A DNA stretch of 64,000 nt. It comes from Paenibacillus sp. 1781tsa1 (lineage in GTDB: Bacteria > Bacillota > Bacilli > Paenibacillales > Paenibacillaceae). A program made the position numbers and the translations under genes. Location: assembly GCF_024159265.1 (NCBI RefSeq), contig NZ_JAMYWY010000001.1, positions 4,402,001 through 4,466,000 of the forward strand, given 5' to 3'. Positions 27,905 to 36,237 of the stretch are shown one piece after another; within the stretch, counting starts at the first letter, position 1, and the number at the start of each line of letters is the position of its first letter. The notes beneath the pieces are model-generated. The model was not told where the DNA came from, made no database searches, and saw nothing but the letters and a program-made list of their open reading frames with translations.

Positions 27905-28150
27905 TATTGAACGAAACGTGATGACGGGACCAGTAAGAGAATATCAGTCGCGCCCAGAGAGTAAATTCCACCCTGCTGAAAGAATTTACCGCGGCTCTTC
28001 TCTGAAACCTACCCCTGAGCGGCCTGTTACGTACAGGACAGTGCCTTCTGTTACAGGGCATGAAGCCGGATGATCTAATCATCAATAAAGGTGGTACCGC
28101 GGAAGTAACGAACTTTCGTCCTTTTTAACTAAAGGGCGGGAGTTTTTTTT
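27905..28150 (+). promoter_or_regulatory. T-box leader (proline specific) controlling proB
   Basis: The leader has all main T-box parts. Stem I holds the AGTA loop near 27931, AGAGAG near 27956, and a specifier region TGAAACCTACC in which CCT (28008-28010, proline) is followed by A. The T-box sequence AAAGGTGGTACCGCGG is at 28087-28102; its TGGT bulge pairs with ACCA of the tRNA. The terminator arms AACTTTCGTCCTTT and AAAGGGCGGGAGTT plus eight T end at 28150. Uncharged tRNA-Pro should favour antitermination and so raise glutamate kinase when proline is scarce. Downstream reach into proA, proC and mtnWXB depends on read-through past the repeat at 29382-29547. Confidence 0.93.
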
Positions 28151-28208
28151 GTACCCGCTTAAGCCTGACCCAGAAGCACTTATTAATCATGTTTAAGGAA
28201 GTGAAACC

Positions 28209-29312
28209 ATGGCTTCACGTATTGTAGTTAAGATTGGAAGCAGCTCGCTTACCACGGAAGAAGGCGGTCTGGATCGCAGTTCGATCACTTTTTTTGCCGG
28301 AGAAATTGCAGCCTTGGCTGAGCAGGGTCATGAAGTGCTCTTGGTCACCTCTGGAGCAGTGGCGGCCGGATTCCGGGAGATCGGTTACCCTCAGCGGCCC
28401 AAACTGCTGCATGAGAAACAAGCTGCAGCGGCCGTTGGGCAAGCATTGCTGATGCAGGCATATCAACAGGCTTTTGCAGCGCACCGCGTTACTACGGCAC
28501 AAATTCTGTTAACCCGTACAGACTTTCACAGTCGTAAACGCATGGGTAATGCAGGAATGACCGTAGAAGAGCTGCTCAAACAGCGAGTGATTCCGATATT
28601 CAATGAGAATGATACGGTATCCGTGGACGAATTGAAGTTTGGTGATAACGATCTATTGTCCGCGTTGGTTGCGAACCTGGTGAAGGCACAGCATCTGATC
28701 ATTCTAACGGATACCAACGGGCTGTACACCGCTGATCCACGTAAAGATCCTTCAGCCATGCGTTACGACCGCATCCCCGAAATAACGGCTGAAATTTACG
28801 CGTTTGCCGGCGGTTCGGGTTCATCGGTTGGTACAGGCGGAATGCGATCCAAAGTCGATGCAGCCAAGGTAGCAACCCGTGGAGGTGTCCCTGTATTTGT
28901 AGGAAGTGTGAAAGAGCCTGGAGATATGCAACAGGCGGTGGACGGAACAGGCAAAGGGACCTATTTTGAGACACGACTCGCTTCGTTATCCCGTAAAAAG
29001 CAATGGCTTGGCTTCATGTCTACTCCGCTCGGTACAATTGTTGTGGATGATGGTGCTGAAGAGGCTCTTGTGCATGGTGGACATAGTCTGCTGCCTGTAG
29101 GGGTCAAAAAGGTGCTGGGAACATTCCACGCCGGAGACGTCGTAGAGGTCATTGGAATGGATGAAACCTTGCTTGGTCGCGGTATTGTCAATTATGATGA
29201 TGACCAGCTTCGACTTATTGCCGGACTTCCTAGTGGCGAAGTGATGAAACAACTCGCTAGCATCCATAGACTTGAGGTTATTCATAGAGACGAGTGGATT
29301 ACGTTAAAGTAA
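28209..29312 (+). CDS. proB: Glutamate 5-kinase
   Basis: A 367-residue enzyme that phosphorylates glutamate in the first step of proline synthesis. The amino-acid kinase domain (about 1-255) has VVKIGSSSLT at the start, VTSGAVAAG, FNENDTVSVDE, and TDTNGLYTADPR. A C-terminal PUA domain (about 275-360) is present, as in the long form of ProB; this form is usually subject to feedback inhibition by proline. AAGGAAG precedes the ATG by 8 bases. Expression is under a proline T-box. proA follows after 280 bases that hold a dispersed repeat. Confidence 0.97.
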   Translation: MASRIVVKIGSSSLTTEEGGLDRSSITFFAGEIAALAEQGHEVLLVTSGAVAAGFREIGYPQRPKLLHEKQAAAAVGQALLMQAYQQAFAAHRVTTAQILLTRTDFHSRKRMGNAGMTVEELLKQRVIPIFNENDTVSVDELKFGDNDLLSALVANLVKAQHLIILTDTNGLYTADPRKDPSAMRYDRIPEITAEIYAFAGGSGSSVGTGGMRSKVDAAKVATRGGVPVFVGSVKEPGDMQQAVDGTGKGTYFETRLASLSRKKQWLGFMSTPLGTIVVDDGAEEALVHGGHSLLPVGVKKVLGTFHAGDVVEVIGMDETLLGRGIVNYDDDQLRLIAGLPSGEVMKQLASIHRLEVIHRDEWITLK

Positions 29313-29381
29313 ACAAGAAGTTATATTAAAGTTAAACTAATCATTTACACGTAACGGAGAGGACAGAAAATACCTGAAAAA

Positions 29382-29547
29382 GCGGAGCGTTCGCCTAAAA
29401 GCTTTCTGAAAGAAAGCTACATCGGAAGCATACGCTTATCTCCGGATTTTTCCCTTTAGAAAAGGGAATCGAAAAAATCTGGGGATAACAGCGATTGGAA
29501 GGTTATTCTGTCATCGTAGTGTCTGTGTGAATAATCTTTAGTTTAAC
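29382..29547 (+). repeat. Structured dispersed repeat, full copy (proB-proA spacer)
   Basis: Three stem-loops can be drawn: an outer stem CGGAG..CGT / ACG..CTCCG (29383-29444) enclosing AGCTTTC/GAAAGCT (29400-29418), then a long hairpin (29436-29488) whose 16-base outer arms pair fully with two G-T wobbles and continue into CCCTTT/AAAGGG. The 3' 68 bases (29480-29547) recur at 34372-34439 with 61 of 68 identical. It is non-coding. Confidence 0.8.
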
Positions 29548-29592
29548 ATGTGGTTGAAATACTCAACTTTATATATATGAGGAGGAATTAAG

Positions 29593-30840
29593 ATGAGTGA
29601 AGTGAGAGAAAAAGCCATCAAAGCGCAAGCCACGGTTCCACAGCTGAACCGATTGAATACAGAACAGAAAAATGCGGCCCTGCGTGTCATGGCAGATGCA
29701 TTGATTACAGAGACGGATTCCATCATTACGGCAAACGCCGAAGATCTGGAACGCGGCAGAGAACAAGGCACGCCGGAATCCATGCTGGATCGGCTCGCCC
29801 TTAATAAGGAGCGGATCGCAGGCATTGCTGAAGGATTACGTCAGATTGCAGATCTGCCTGATCCAGTCGGAGAAGTGTTAGAGACATTCACCCGTCCAAA
29901 CGGATTGCATGTTGAAAAATTAAGAGTGCCGATTGGCCTGATTGGCATCATCTACGAAGCTCGTCCTAATGTAACTGTAGACGCAGCCGGATTATGTCTC
30001 AAAACAGGTAATGCAGTGCTTCTGCGCGGCGGCTCTTCTGCCCTGTCCTCCAATCGTAAAATTGTCGAGGTGCTGCATCAGGCACTGGCAACGACAGCCA
30101 TGCCTGCTGATGCTTTGCAACTGGTTGAAGATGCAGATCGTGCTTCCGTAGATGAAATGCTCAAGCTGAACGGATTGCTGGACGTTATTATTCCACGCGG
30201 CGGGGCTTCCCTCATTCGTAATGTGGTTGCCAATGCAACCGTACCAGTAATCGAAACTGGGGCAGGCATCTGCCATACCTATGTGGATGAATCAGCCGAT
30301 CCAGTTATGGCAGCCGAAATTGCCATCAATGCCAAAGCACAACGTCCATCCGTATGTAACTCCATGGAAACGTTGCTGCTGCATGCCGCATATGCAGAAG
30401 AGCATCTGCCTGCTCTTGCCGAGCAATTCCGTGAGGCGAGTGTGGTCTTGAAAGGTTGCGACACGGTGCGCCGTCTTGTCCCTTCTGCCCTTGAGGCAAC
30501 CGAGGAAGACTATGCGACCGAGTACAACGATTATATTTTAAATATCCGTGTGGTTGAGAACCTGGACGAAGCGATGCAGCACATCGCACATTACGGAACC
30601 AAACATTCCGAGTGTATCGTAACCCGGGATACAGCCCATGCAGAGCGCTTCATGCATGACGTGGATGCGGCAGCCGTCTATCACAATGCATCCACGCGTT
30701 TCACTGACGGATTTGAATTTGGCTATGGAGCCGAGATCGGAATCAGTACCCAGAAACTGCATGCACGTGGACCGATGGGACTGCCAGCACTGACGTCAAC
30801 CAAATATCGTATTACAGGCAATGGACAGATTCGTCAATAA
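29593..30840 (+). CDS. proA: Gamma-glutamyl phosphate reductase
   Basis: A 415-residue NADPH-dependent reductase of the aldehyde dehydrogenase superfamily; it makes glutamate semialdehyde from glutamyl phosphate. The catalytic Cys lies in RPSVCNSMETLL; VPIGLIGIIYEARPNVT and FGYGAEIGISTQKLHARGP are family signatures. Length is typical. AGGAGGAA precedes the ATG by about 7 bases. It follows proB after a 280-base spacer holding a structured repeat and may have its own promoter there. proC begins 36 bases downstream. Confidence 0.97.
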   Translation: MSEVREKAIKAQATVPQLNRLNTEQKNAALRVMADALITETDSIITANAEDLERGREQGTPESMLDRLALNKERIAGIAEGLRQIADLPDPVGEVLETFTRPNGLHVEKLRVPIGLIGIIYEARPNVTVDAAGLCLKTGNAVLLRGGSSALSSNRKIVEVLHQALATTAMPADALQLVEDADRASVDEMLKLNGLLDVIIPRGGASLIRNVVANATVPVIETGAGICHTYVDESADPVMAAEIAINAKAQRPSVCNSMETLLLHAAYAEEHLPALAEQFREASVVLKGCDTVRRLVPSALEATEEDYATEYNDYILNIRVVENLDEAMQHIAHYGTKHSECIVTRDTAHAERFMHDVDAAAVYHNASTRFTDGFEFGYGAEIGISTQKLHARGPMGLPALTSTKYRITGNGQIRQ

Positions 30841-30876
30841 CATCCCAGCACCAGTTATATAGGAGGAACGATAACT

Positions 30877-31743
30877 ATGAGTCAAGAGCAACAGACGTTA
30901 CTACAACAGAAGATTACTTTCCACGGAGCAGGCGCGATGGCTGAAGCCATCGTGCGCGGACTGATCTCCCGCCTAGTCGTTCGTCCTCAGGATATTACGA
31001 TGCTGAACCGCAGCAACCAGAAACGTCAGGAAGAGCTCAGTACCCGTTATGCAGTACATACCGGAACGGCCTCACAATCTCTGGATCATCTTGCCTCCAC
31101 TCCGGTCATTGTACTCTGTATGAAACCGAAAGATGCTGCCGCAGCGCTGCGTGAACTCGGTCCTTTGTTATCACCTGATCAATTGATCGTATCTGTCATT
31201 GCCGGATTATCGATCCGCACGATGCAGTCCTTGCTCGGTCGTAAACAGCCAATCGCCAGAACCATGCCGAATACATCCAGTACCATTGGACTCGGTGCAA
31301 CTGGTCTTGCCTTCTCTGCGGAGATTACGGATGAACAGCGCAGTATAGTGATGACCATGTTTGAAGCGGTTGGTATCGTGACTATCGTACCTGAAGATAA
31401 ACTCGAAGTGCTCACAGGGATTTCCGGAAGCGGTCCTGCTTATGTATACTATTTAATGGAGGCCATGATTGCCGCAGGTATTCGTGGTGGCTTATCCAGT
31501 CAGCAATCTCGCGATCTCACTGTTCAGACGGTGCTCGGCGCGTCACGGATGGTACAACAAACCGGTCTAGAACCGATGAAACTTCGTAGTGATGTGACAT
31601 CCCCGGGAGGGGCAACGCAGGCAGCATTGAAGACGCTGGACGAAGGAGATTTCTTTGAAAATGTAATCGCAGCCGTCAACCGCTGTGCAGAGCGCTCACG
31701 GGAGATGGGAGCTGCTTTGGAAGGGGATTTAAAAAATGAATAA
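30877..31743 (+). CDS. proC: Pyrroline-5-carboxylate reductase
   Basis: A 288-residue reductase completing proline synthesis. The N-terminal Rossmann motif is slightly degenerate (FHGAGAMAEAIVRGL, where G-x-G-x-x-A/G-x-A is usual). The C-terminal dimerisation domain has TGISGSGPAYVYYLMEAM and the family signature DVTSPGGATQAAL. TAGGAGGAA precedes the ATG. The last 8 bases overlap the start of mtnW, so proline and methionine-salvage genes are translationally coupled here, which is unusual. Confidence 0.96.
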   Translation: MSQEQQTLLQQKITFHGAGAMAEAIVRGLISRLVVRPQDITMLNRSNQKRQEELSTRYAVHTGTASQSLDHLASTPVIVLCMKPKDAAAALRELGPLLSPDQLIVSVIAGLSIRTMQSLLGRKQPIARTMPNTSSTIGLGATGLAFSAEITDEQRSIVMTMFEAVGIVTIVPEDKLEVLTGISGSGPAYVYYLMEAMIAAGIRGGLSSQQSRDLTVQTVLGASRMVQQTGLEPMKLRSDVTSPGGATQAALKTLDEGDFFENVIAAVNRCAERSREMGAALEGDLKNE

Positions 31744-32959
31744 CATGTGCACAGCCACATATCGTCTTCATGATGATCATGCAGACTTTCGCAAGAAGGC
31801 CGAGTCCATCGCAATCGGCATGACCGTTGGCAGCTGGACGGAGTTGCCGCAAGCCCAGCGTGAAGCGATGCAGAAGCATCTCGGTGAAGTAATAAGTGTA
31901 GAAGTACATGAAGCTGATGGCATGGCTGCAGGTGAGCGATACGCCGACATTACCATTGGATATCCAGATATCAACTTCAGCCGAGATATCCCTGCCCTGC
32001 TCGTGACGGTCTTTGGCAAAATCTCAATGGATGGCCGGATCAAATTAACAAAGCTTGGTTTCTCGGATGGCTTCCTCCGTGCATTCCCAGGACCCAAGTT
32101 TGGACTGAATGGTGTTCGTGATCTGCTTGGTGTGCATGATCGACCACTGTTAATGAGTATCTTCAAATCGGTTATCGGACTGGATGCAGATGAACTGCGT
32201 GAACAATTTATTCGTCAGGCTCTTGGTGGCGTTGATCTGATCAAGGACGATGAGATTCTGTTCGAGAATAAATTGACCCCCATCGAAAAAAGAGTCGAGG
32301 TCTGCATGAAAGCTGCCGAACAGGCACGCCAGGAGACGGGCAAGAAACTTCTGTATGCAACCAATCTTACAGGACCTACATCTCGTCTGAAAGAGCAAGC
32401 TGAACGTGCCATTGGCGCTGGAGCGAATGCATTATTGTTCAACGTATTGTCCTACGGATATGATGTGCTGCATGAACTCAGCAGTGATCCTGATATCAAT
32501 GTGCCAATTATGGCTCACCCTGCACTTGCAGGCGCACTATATCCTTCACCACATTACGGCATGTCGGCTTCGGTTGTACTAGGCCAGTTAATGCGTCTTG
32601 CGGGTGCCGATCTGGTGCTCTTCCCTTCTCCTTATGGATCCGTAACGATGCCGAAGGAAGAAAATATGGCGATCACGGAGCAATTACTGACAGCTGATCT
32701 GCCTGTAAGAACCAGTATGCCAGTGCCTTCAGCCGGTATCCATCCAGGCCTTGTACCGCTTATTTTGCGCGACTTTGGCACAGATGTCATCGTTAATGCT
32801 GGTGGCGGTATTCATGGACATCCTATGGGCACAGAGGCAGGCGGACGTGCATTCCTGCAGGCTATCGAGGCAGCTCAGCGTTCCATTCCACTCGCGCAAT
32901 ATGCAACCGATCATCCGGAGCTGAAAAGCGCACTGGACTTGTGGGGTGGCGAACGATGA
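31736..32959 (+). CDS. mtnW: 2,3-Diketo-5-methylthiopentyl-1-phosphate enolase (RuBisCO-like protein)
   Basis: A 407-residue type IV RuBisCO-like protein acting in methionine salvage: it enolises diketomethylthiopentyl phosphate. The metal-binding and carbamate Lys motif is in GVDLIKDDEIL. Large-subunit landmarks (GPKFGLNGVRDLLG, MAHPALAGALYPSP, VNAGGGIHGHPMGTEAGG) are clear. It starts inside the end of proC, with AAGGGG 9 bases before the ATG, and its stop overlaps the mtnX start by ATGA. mtnK, mtnA and mtnD are not in the window. Confidence 0.95.
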   Translation: MNNMCTATYRLHDDHADFRKKAESIAIGMTVGSWTELPQAQREAMQKHLGEVISVEVHEADGMAAGERYADITIGYPDINFSRDIPALLVTVFGKISMDGRIKLTKLGFSDGFLRAFPGPKFGLNGVRDLLGVHDRPLLMSIFKSVIGLDADELREQFIRQALGGVDLIKDDEILFENKLTPIEKRVEVCMKAAEQARQETGKKLLYATNLTGPTSRLKEQAERAIGAGANALLFNVLSYGYDVLHELSSDPDINVPIMAHPALAGALYPSPHYGMSASVVLGQLMRLAGADLVLFPSPYGSVTMPKEENMAITEQLLTADLPVRTSMPVPSAGIHPGLVPLILRDFGTDVIVNAGGGIHGHPMGTEAGGRAFLQAIEAAQRSIPLAQYATDHPELKSALDLWGGER

Positions 32960-33633
32960 GAAGTGATAAAAAAACAGTCATTTTCTGTGACTTTGACGGT
33001 ACGATTACTCTCTCCGACAACATCGTAGCGATCATGAAACATTTCAAGCCTGAGGGCATTGAAGCCATAATGAAAGATACGATCGAGCAGAACATTTCGC
33101 TGCGTGAAGGTGTTGGAGCCATGTTTGCTCTTCTGCCTGCATCGCAGAAAGATGAAATTGTGGAATTTGTGCTTGGACAAGCGGGGATTCGTGAAGGATT
33201 CAGCGAGTTTCTTGACTACGTTCGCAGCGAAGGGATCGAATTCAATGTGACCAGCGGTGGCATGGACTTTTTTATCGAACCGTTACTCGCACCATTTCAT
33301 ATCCCTCAGGATCATGTCTATTGCAACGGAGCTGACTTCTCGGGTGAAACCATTAAGATTGAATGGCCGAATCCCTGTCAACCTCCTTGTGAGAATGGCT
33401 GCGGCATGTGCAAAACAACCGTGATTCGTACCTTCCCGGAAGATCAATATAATCGAATTCTTATTGGAGACAGTCTGACAGATTTTGAGGGTGCAAAGAT
33501 TGCCGATCTCGTCTACTCCCGCTCCATTTTGACTGACAAATGTATTGAACTTGGTGTGGACCATGTGCCATTCGCTACCTTTTACGATATCATCGAAGAT
33601 ATGAAACAGAAGCAAACACAAGGAGTGCTGTAA
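32956..33633 (+). CDS. mtnX: 2-Hydroxy-3-keto-5-methylthiopentenyl-1-phosphate phosphatase
   Basis: A 225-residue HAD-family phosphatase. The nucleophile motif FCDFDGTIT is near the N-terminus and the distal Asp motif is ILIGDSLTDFEGAK. It removes phosphate from the enolised intermediate to give the acireductone precursor. The ATG at 32956 overlaps the mtnW stop, and an in-frame GTG at 32941 lacks a better ribosome site. mtnB starts 2 bases after its stop. A Cys-rich stretch (CQPPCENGCGMC) is visible in the cap-proximal part. Confidence 0.94.
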   Translation: MRSDKKTVIFCDFDGTITLSDNIVAIMKHFKPEGIEAIMKDTIEQNISLREGVGAMFALLPASQKDEIVEFVLGQAGIREGFSEFLDYVRSEGIEFNVTSGGMDFFIEPLLAPFHIPQDHVYCNGADFSGETIKIEWPNPCQPPCENGCGMCKTTVIRTFPEDQYNRILIGDSLTDFEGAKIADLVYSRSILTDKCIELGVDHVPFATFYDIIEDMKQKQTQGVL

Positions 33634-33635
33634 AG

Positions 33636-34289
33636 ATGGGTTTTGAAAAGATTACATTGGAACACAAACGTCAGGTCCTTGAAGAACTGGCTGATATCAA
33701 AGCGTTGTTCGCCAGTCGTAACTGGTTCCCCGGAACTAGTGGCAATCTGTCGATGCGTGTAGGAGACTTTGACCCGGAGCAATTTTATTTTGCGGTTACC
33801 GCCTCAGGCAAGGACAAGTCTCTTCGCACACCGGAAGACTTCCTTTTTGTGGACAAACACGGCAAAGCGATTGAAACAACAACGTTGAAACCGAGTGCTG
33901 AAACGTTGATTCACTGCGAAATCTATCGTTTGACCGGCTGCGGTGCTGTATTCCACGTGCATACCGTGTTTAACAACCTGATTAGTGAATTCTTTGGAGC
34001 AGAAGGACACGTACCGATTCAAGGAATCGAATTGATCAAGGCTTTCAACATTTGGGAAGAAAATGCGGAGATTCGTGTACCTGTCCTGCCTAACTTTGCG
34101 GATATTCCATCTATCGCTGAATTGGTGCCAGGTGTACTTGATGCCAATGTACCAGGGATCTTGCTTCGGAACCACGGTATTTATGCCTGGGGTAAGGATG
34201 CTTTTGAAGCGAAACGTCATCTGGAAGCGTTCGAATTCCTGTTCGAAGTGATGTACCGTCAACTTCTGCTGAAGGGCGCTACGAAATAG
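33636..34289 (+). CDS. mtnB: Methylthioribulose-1-phosphate dehydratase
   Basis: A 217-residue zinc enzyme of the class II aldolase/adducin fold. It dehydrates methylthioribulose 1-phosphate in the step before MtnW. Signature parts are NWFPGTSGNLSMRVG, the zinc ligands in VFHVHTVFNNL, and LRNHGIYAWG with a further His. AAGGAG lies 10 bases before the ATG. It is the last gene of the unit; a bidirectional terminator follows 33 bases later. MtnD, which would follow in B. subtilis, is absent. Confidence 0.95.
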   Translation: MGFEKITLEHKRQVLEELADIKALFASRNWFPGTSGNLSMRVGDFDPEQFYFAVTASGKDKSLRTPEDFLFVDKHGKAIETTTLKPSAETLIHCEIYRLTGCGAVFHVHTVFNNLISEFFGAEGHVPIQGIELIKAFNIWEENAEIRVPVLPNFADIPSIAELVPGVLDANVPGILLRNHGIYAWGKDAFEAKRHLEAFEFLFEVMYRQLLLKGATK

Positions 34290-34321
34290 CAATCATTTAT
34301 TTTGAAATCAAAGCTGCACAA

Positions 34322-34370
34322 CCAAAAACACGCCAAGGCTGATATACATAAGCCTCGGCGTGTTTTTGGT
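34322..34370. terminator. Bidirectional terminator after mtnB
   Basis: CCAAAAACACGCC.AGGCT pairs with AGCCT.GGCGTGTTTTTGG, an 18-bp stem with one mismatch and T runs on both strands. The second repeat copy starts directly after it. Confidence 0.85.
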
Positions 34371-34371
34371 T

Positions 34372-34439
34372 TGGGGATAACAGCGATTAGAAGGTTGCTC
34401 TGTCATCGTAGTGTCAGTGTAAATAATCTTTAGGTCAAC
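34372..34439 (+). repeat. Dispersed repeat, 3' part only (second copy)
   Basis: These 68 bases match 29480-29547 at 61 positions in the same orientation. The 5' hairpin part is missing and is replaced by the mtnB terminator. The copy ends about 12 bases before the stop of the convergent membrane-protein gene. Confidence 0.85.
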
Positions 34440-34451
34440 TTGGATAGTAAA

Positions 34452-35747
34452 TTACAGTCGATCATCCCGATCCTTGAATAAAAAGAGGCTGTCTGCACCC
34501 TCATCATTTCGATGAGCAGCACTTTGGATACCCGTCCCCCGTTGCTTGCCAAACAGCAACTTCAAGCCGCCAAAAATGAGCAGCAAGGATACAATGACGG
34601 TGTTCAAATAGGAACGGATCTCATACGTCATAAATGCATTAGGGAAGAGCTCATTCAGCTGTGGAATGACAAGACGGATCGTCAGGTAATATAGACCCAG
34701 CGCGGCAATCCCGAATCCAATCAGGCGCTGATGGCGGGCCCAATCCTTGAAGATCGGCTGATCGATCAATGGCTCGCGTCCATAGCGACTGGAGCACTGT
34801 AGCCCGTCAAAGAAGCTGTAGAACCAGATCAACGGTATCATGAACAGGAACACCGATAAGTGAAGCAGGTCCAGAACATAGATGCTGCCCAGGAACAGGA
34901 ACATCAATTGCATGCCTCTTTTTTGCAAACCCAGATAGAGATGACCCGCACCTGGAAAAGCAGATAAAAGGGTTGCAAGCACTTTACTGCGTCGTCCGGC
35001 TACTCTGCCCATCTCCAATTCCTCGAATAACGTCCGATCCTGCAGTACCTCTCCAGCCTGCTTACGGTGGACATGCTGCACCGCATCAAACATACAGTAT
35101 ACCCATATCACAGGCAGAATGAGTAGGAACATTAGAAACACCGATTCATTGGTGATCGAAGCCACAAAAACCATCATGGCAAATGACCCAAAGAACGCCA
35201 TCAGGAATGACAACCCGCGATGCAACAATCCCAGATGAAGGTGGCCCAATCCCGGAACAAATGAGAGCAAAATGGTGAAGAAGCGTTCACCCTCACTGCC
35301 TTTTCGATACATGGGTTGACCATAGAGACCTGCATGATCGCCATACTCTTCGCCCTGTCGTTGATGTATTCCCTCTTGGTCCATCTCCATCTGTCCCAGA
35401 TGGCCTTCCTGACCAGCGTATGTTCCCTGATATGCCGGCCCCTGATGCGGCCCACTGTAATGAGCCCCATAACCCTGGTATCGAACATCACCTGGAGATG
35501 GTGCTCGAAGCAGAAGTATACTGATATCCAGCATACTGATTCCCCAGAAGAACATGGCACATAGTGCACCAAAAATCATCAAGTCCTGTTGACCAAACGC
35601 CCACGCCAGCATGAATGAGCCAACAGCTGTCCCAAAGAAAAGCAATGGATAGATCACGGCTCTTGCGGCTCGACCCCAATACATAAAACCAAGACCGGGT
35701 ATCAGGTTTAATAGAAATGCGAGTAATTTGTTACGATCTGAGTGCAC
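34452..35747 (-). CDS. Multi-pass membrane protein with three TM2-like units
   Basis: About 431 residues. Three copies of a two-helix unit recur: LLNLIPGLGFMYWGRAARA, LLSFVPGLGHLHLGLLHRG and LLSAFPGAGHLYLGLQKRG, each with P-G-x-G and a basic turn, then a hydrophobic helix ending in W/F-x-x-x-D. The pattern resembles TM2 domains. A hydrophilic Gly/Gln/Tyr-rich loop separates the first two units. A final pair of helices is near the C-terminus. GTG 35747 is 8 bases from AAAGGA; the in-frame ATG at 35756 abuts it. It follows the anti-sigma gene and may belong to the same regulon. Function unknown. Confidence 0.75.
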   Translation of the reverse strand: MHSDRNKLLAFLLNLIPGLGFMYWGRAARAVIYPLLFFGTAVGSFMLAWAFGQQDLMIFGALCAMFFWGISMLDISILLLRAPSPGDVRYQGYGAHYSGPHQGPAYQGTYAGQEGHLGQMEMDQEGIHQRQGEEYGDHAGLYGQPMYRKGSEGERFFTILLSFVPGLGHLHLGLLHRGLSFLMAFFGSFAMMVFVASITNESVFLMFLLILPVIWVYCMFDAVQHVHRKQAGEVLQDRTLFEELEMGRVAGRRSKVLATLLSAFPGAGHLYLGLQKRGMQLMFLFLGSIYVLDLLHLSVFLFMIPLIWFYSFFDGLQCSSRYGREPLIDQPIFKDWARHQRLIGFGIAALGLYYLTIRLVIPQLNELFPNAFMTYEIRSYLNTVIVSLLLIFGGLKLLFGKQRGTGIQSAAHRNDEGADSLFLFKDRDDRL

Positions 35748-35784
35748 AGTCGTCATCCTTTCTTTTCAGGCAATGTGAAACCAT

Positions 35785-36237
35785 TTATGGTTTAGGCTTG
35801 AGGTTATCCAGCCATGAAGTGGCTGCCTCCGTCCATTTCTCCGTAAAAGACCCTCTGTGATCGCCATCCTGGAACTTGTGATAAGGTGCCACCTTGTCAA
35901 AAAGTCCAGACGAGAGGAAGATCAATGTCAAACAGGCCGCTACCGCGTAATGGAACACTTTATGTTCAAGCCAGCGCCGGTTTCGTCCAGCACGGGATTT
36001 ACGTTGTGCCTTGGAGGATTGAATACCCTCAATCCGATGCATGACTGAATCTGCAAAACCTGTCGGGTCAGGCAACGGGGGCAGTTCCTCATGTATGCCG
36101 AGTGCTTCCAGATAACTGTCCATCGCATCCGGGTCTTTCATCAGCAGCTGTTCCATTTGGTTCGCTTGAGTTTCACTCATATGGCCTTCAATATAATCCG
36201 TCCATTGCGCAGTGGTATATTTCTCCTGTTTACTCAC
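35785..36237 (-). CDS. Anti-sigma factor, single-pass membrane
   Basis: About 150 residues: a cytoplasmic N-terminal half (YTTAQWTDYIEGHMSETQANQMEQLL, then DPTGFADSVMHRIEG), one membrane helix (HYAVAACLTLIFLSSGLF, about residues 95-112) and a short outside tail. It has no HxxxCxxC zinc motif, so it is not a zinc anti-sigma factor. The GTG at 36237 overlaps the sigma gene stop by 8 bases and has AGGAGG 9 bases upstream, giving tight coupling. Position and topology support its role in holding the sigma factor; what it senses is unknown. Confidence 0.8.
   Translation of the reverse strand: MSKQEKYTTAQWTDYIEGHMSETQANQMEQLLMKDPDAMDSYLEALGIHEELPPLPDPTGFADSVMHRIEGIQSSKAQRKSRAGRNRRWLEHKVFHYAVAACLTLIFLSSGLFDKVAPYHKFQDGDHRGSFTEKWTEAATSWLDNLKPKP

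Noticed and set aside
34372..34439. Repeat copy as part of an insertion sequence
   Set aside because: No transposase, terminal inverted repeats or target duplication can be seen around either copy.
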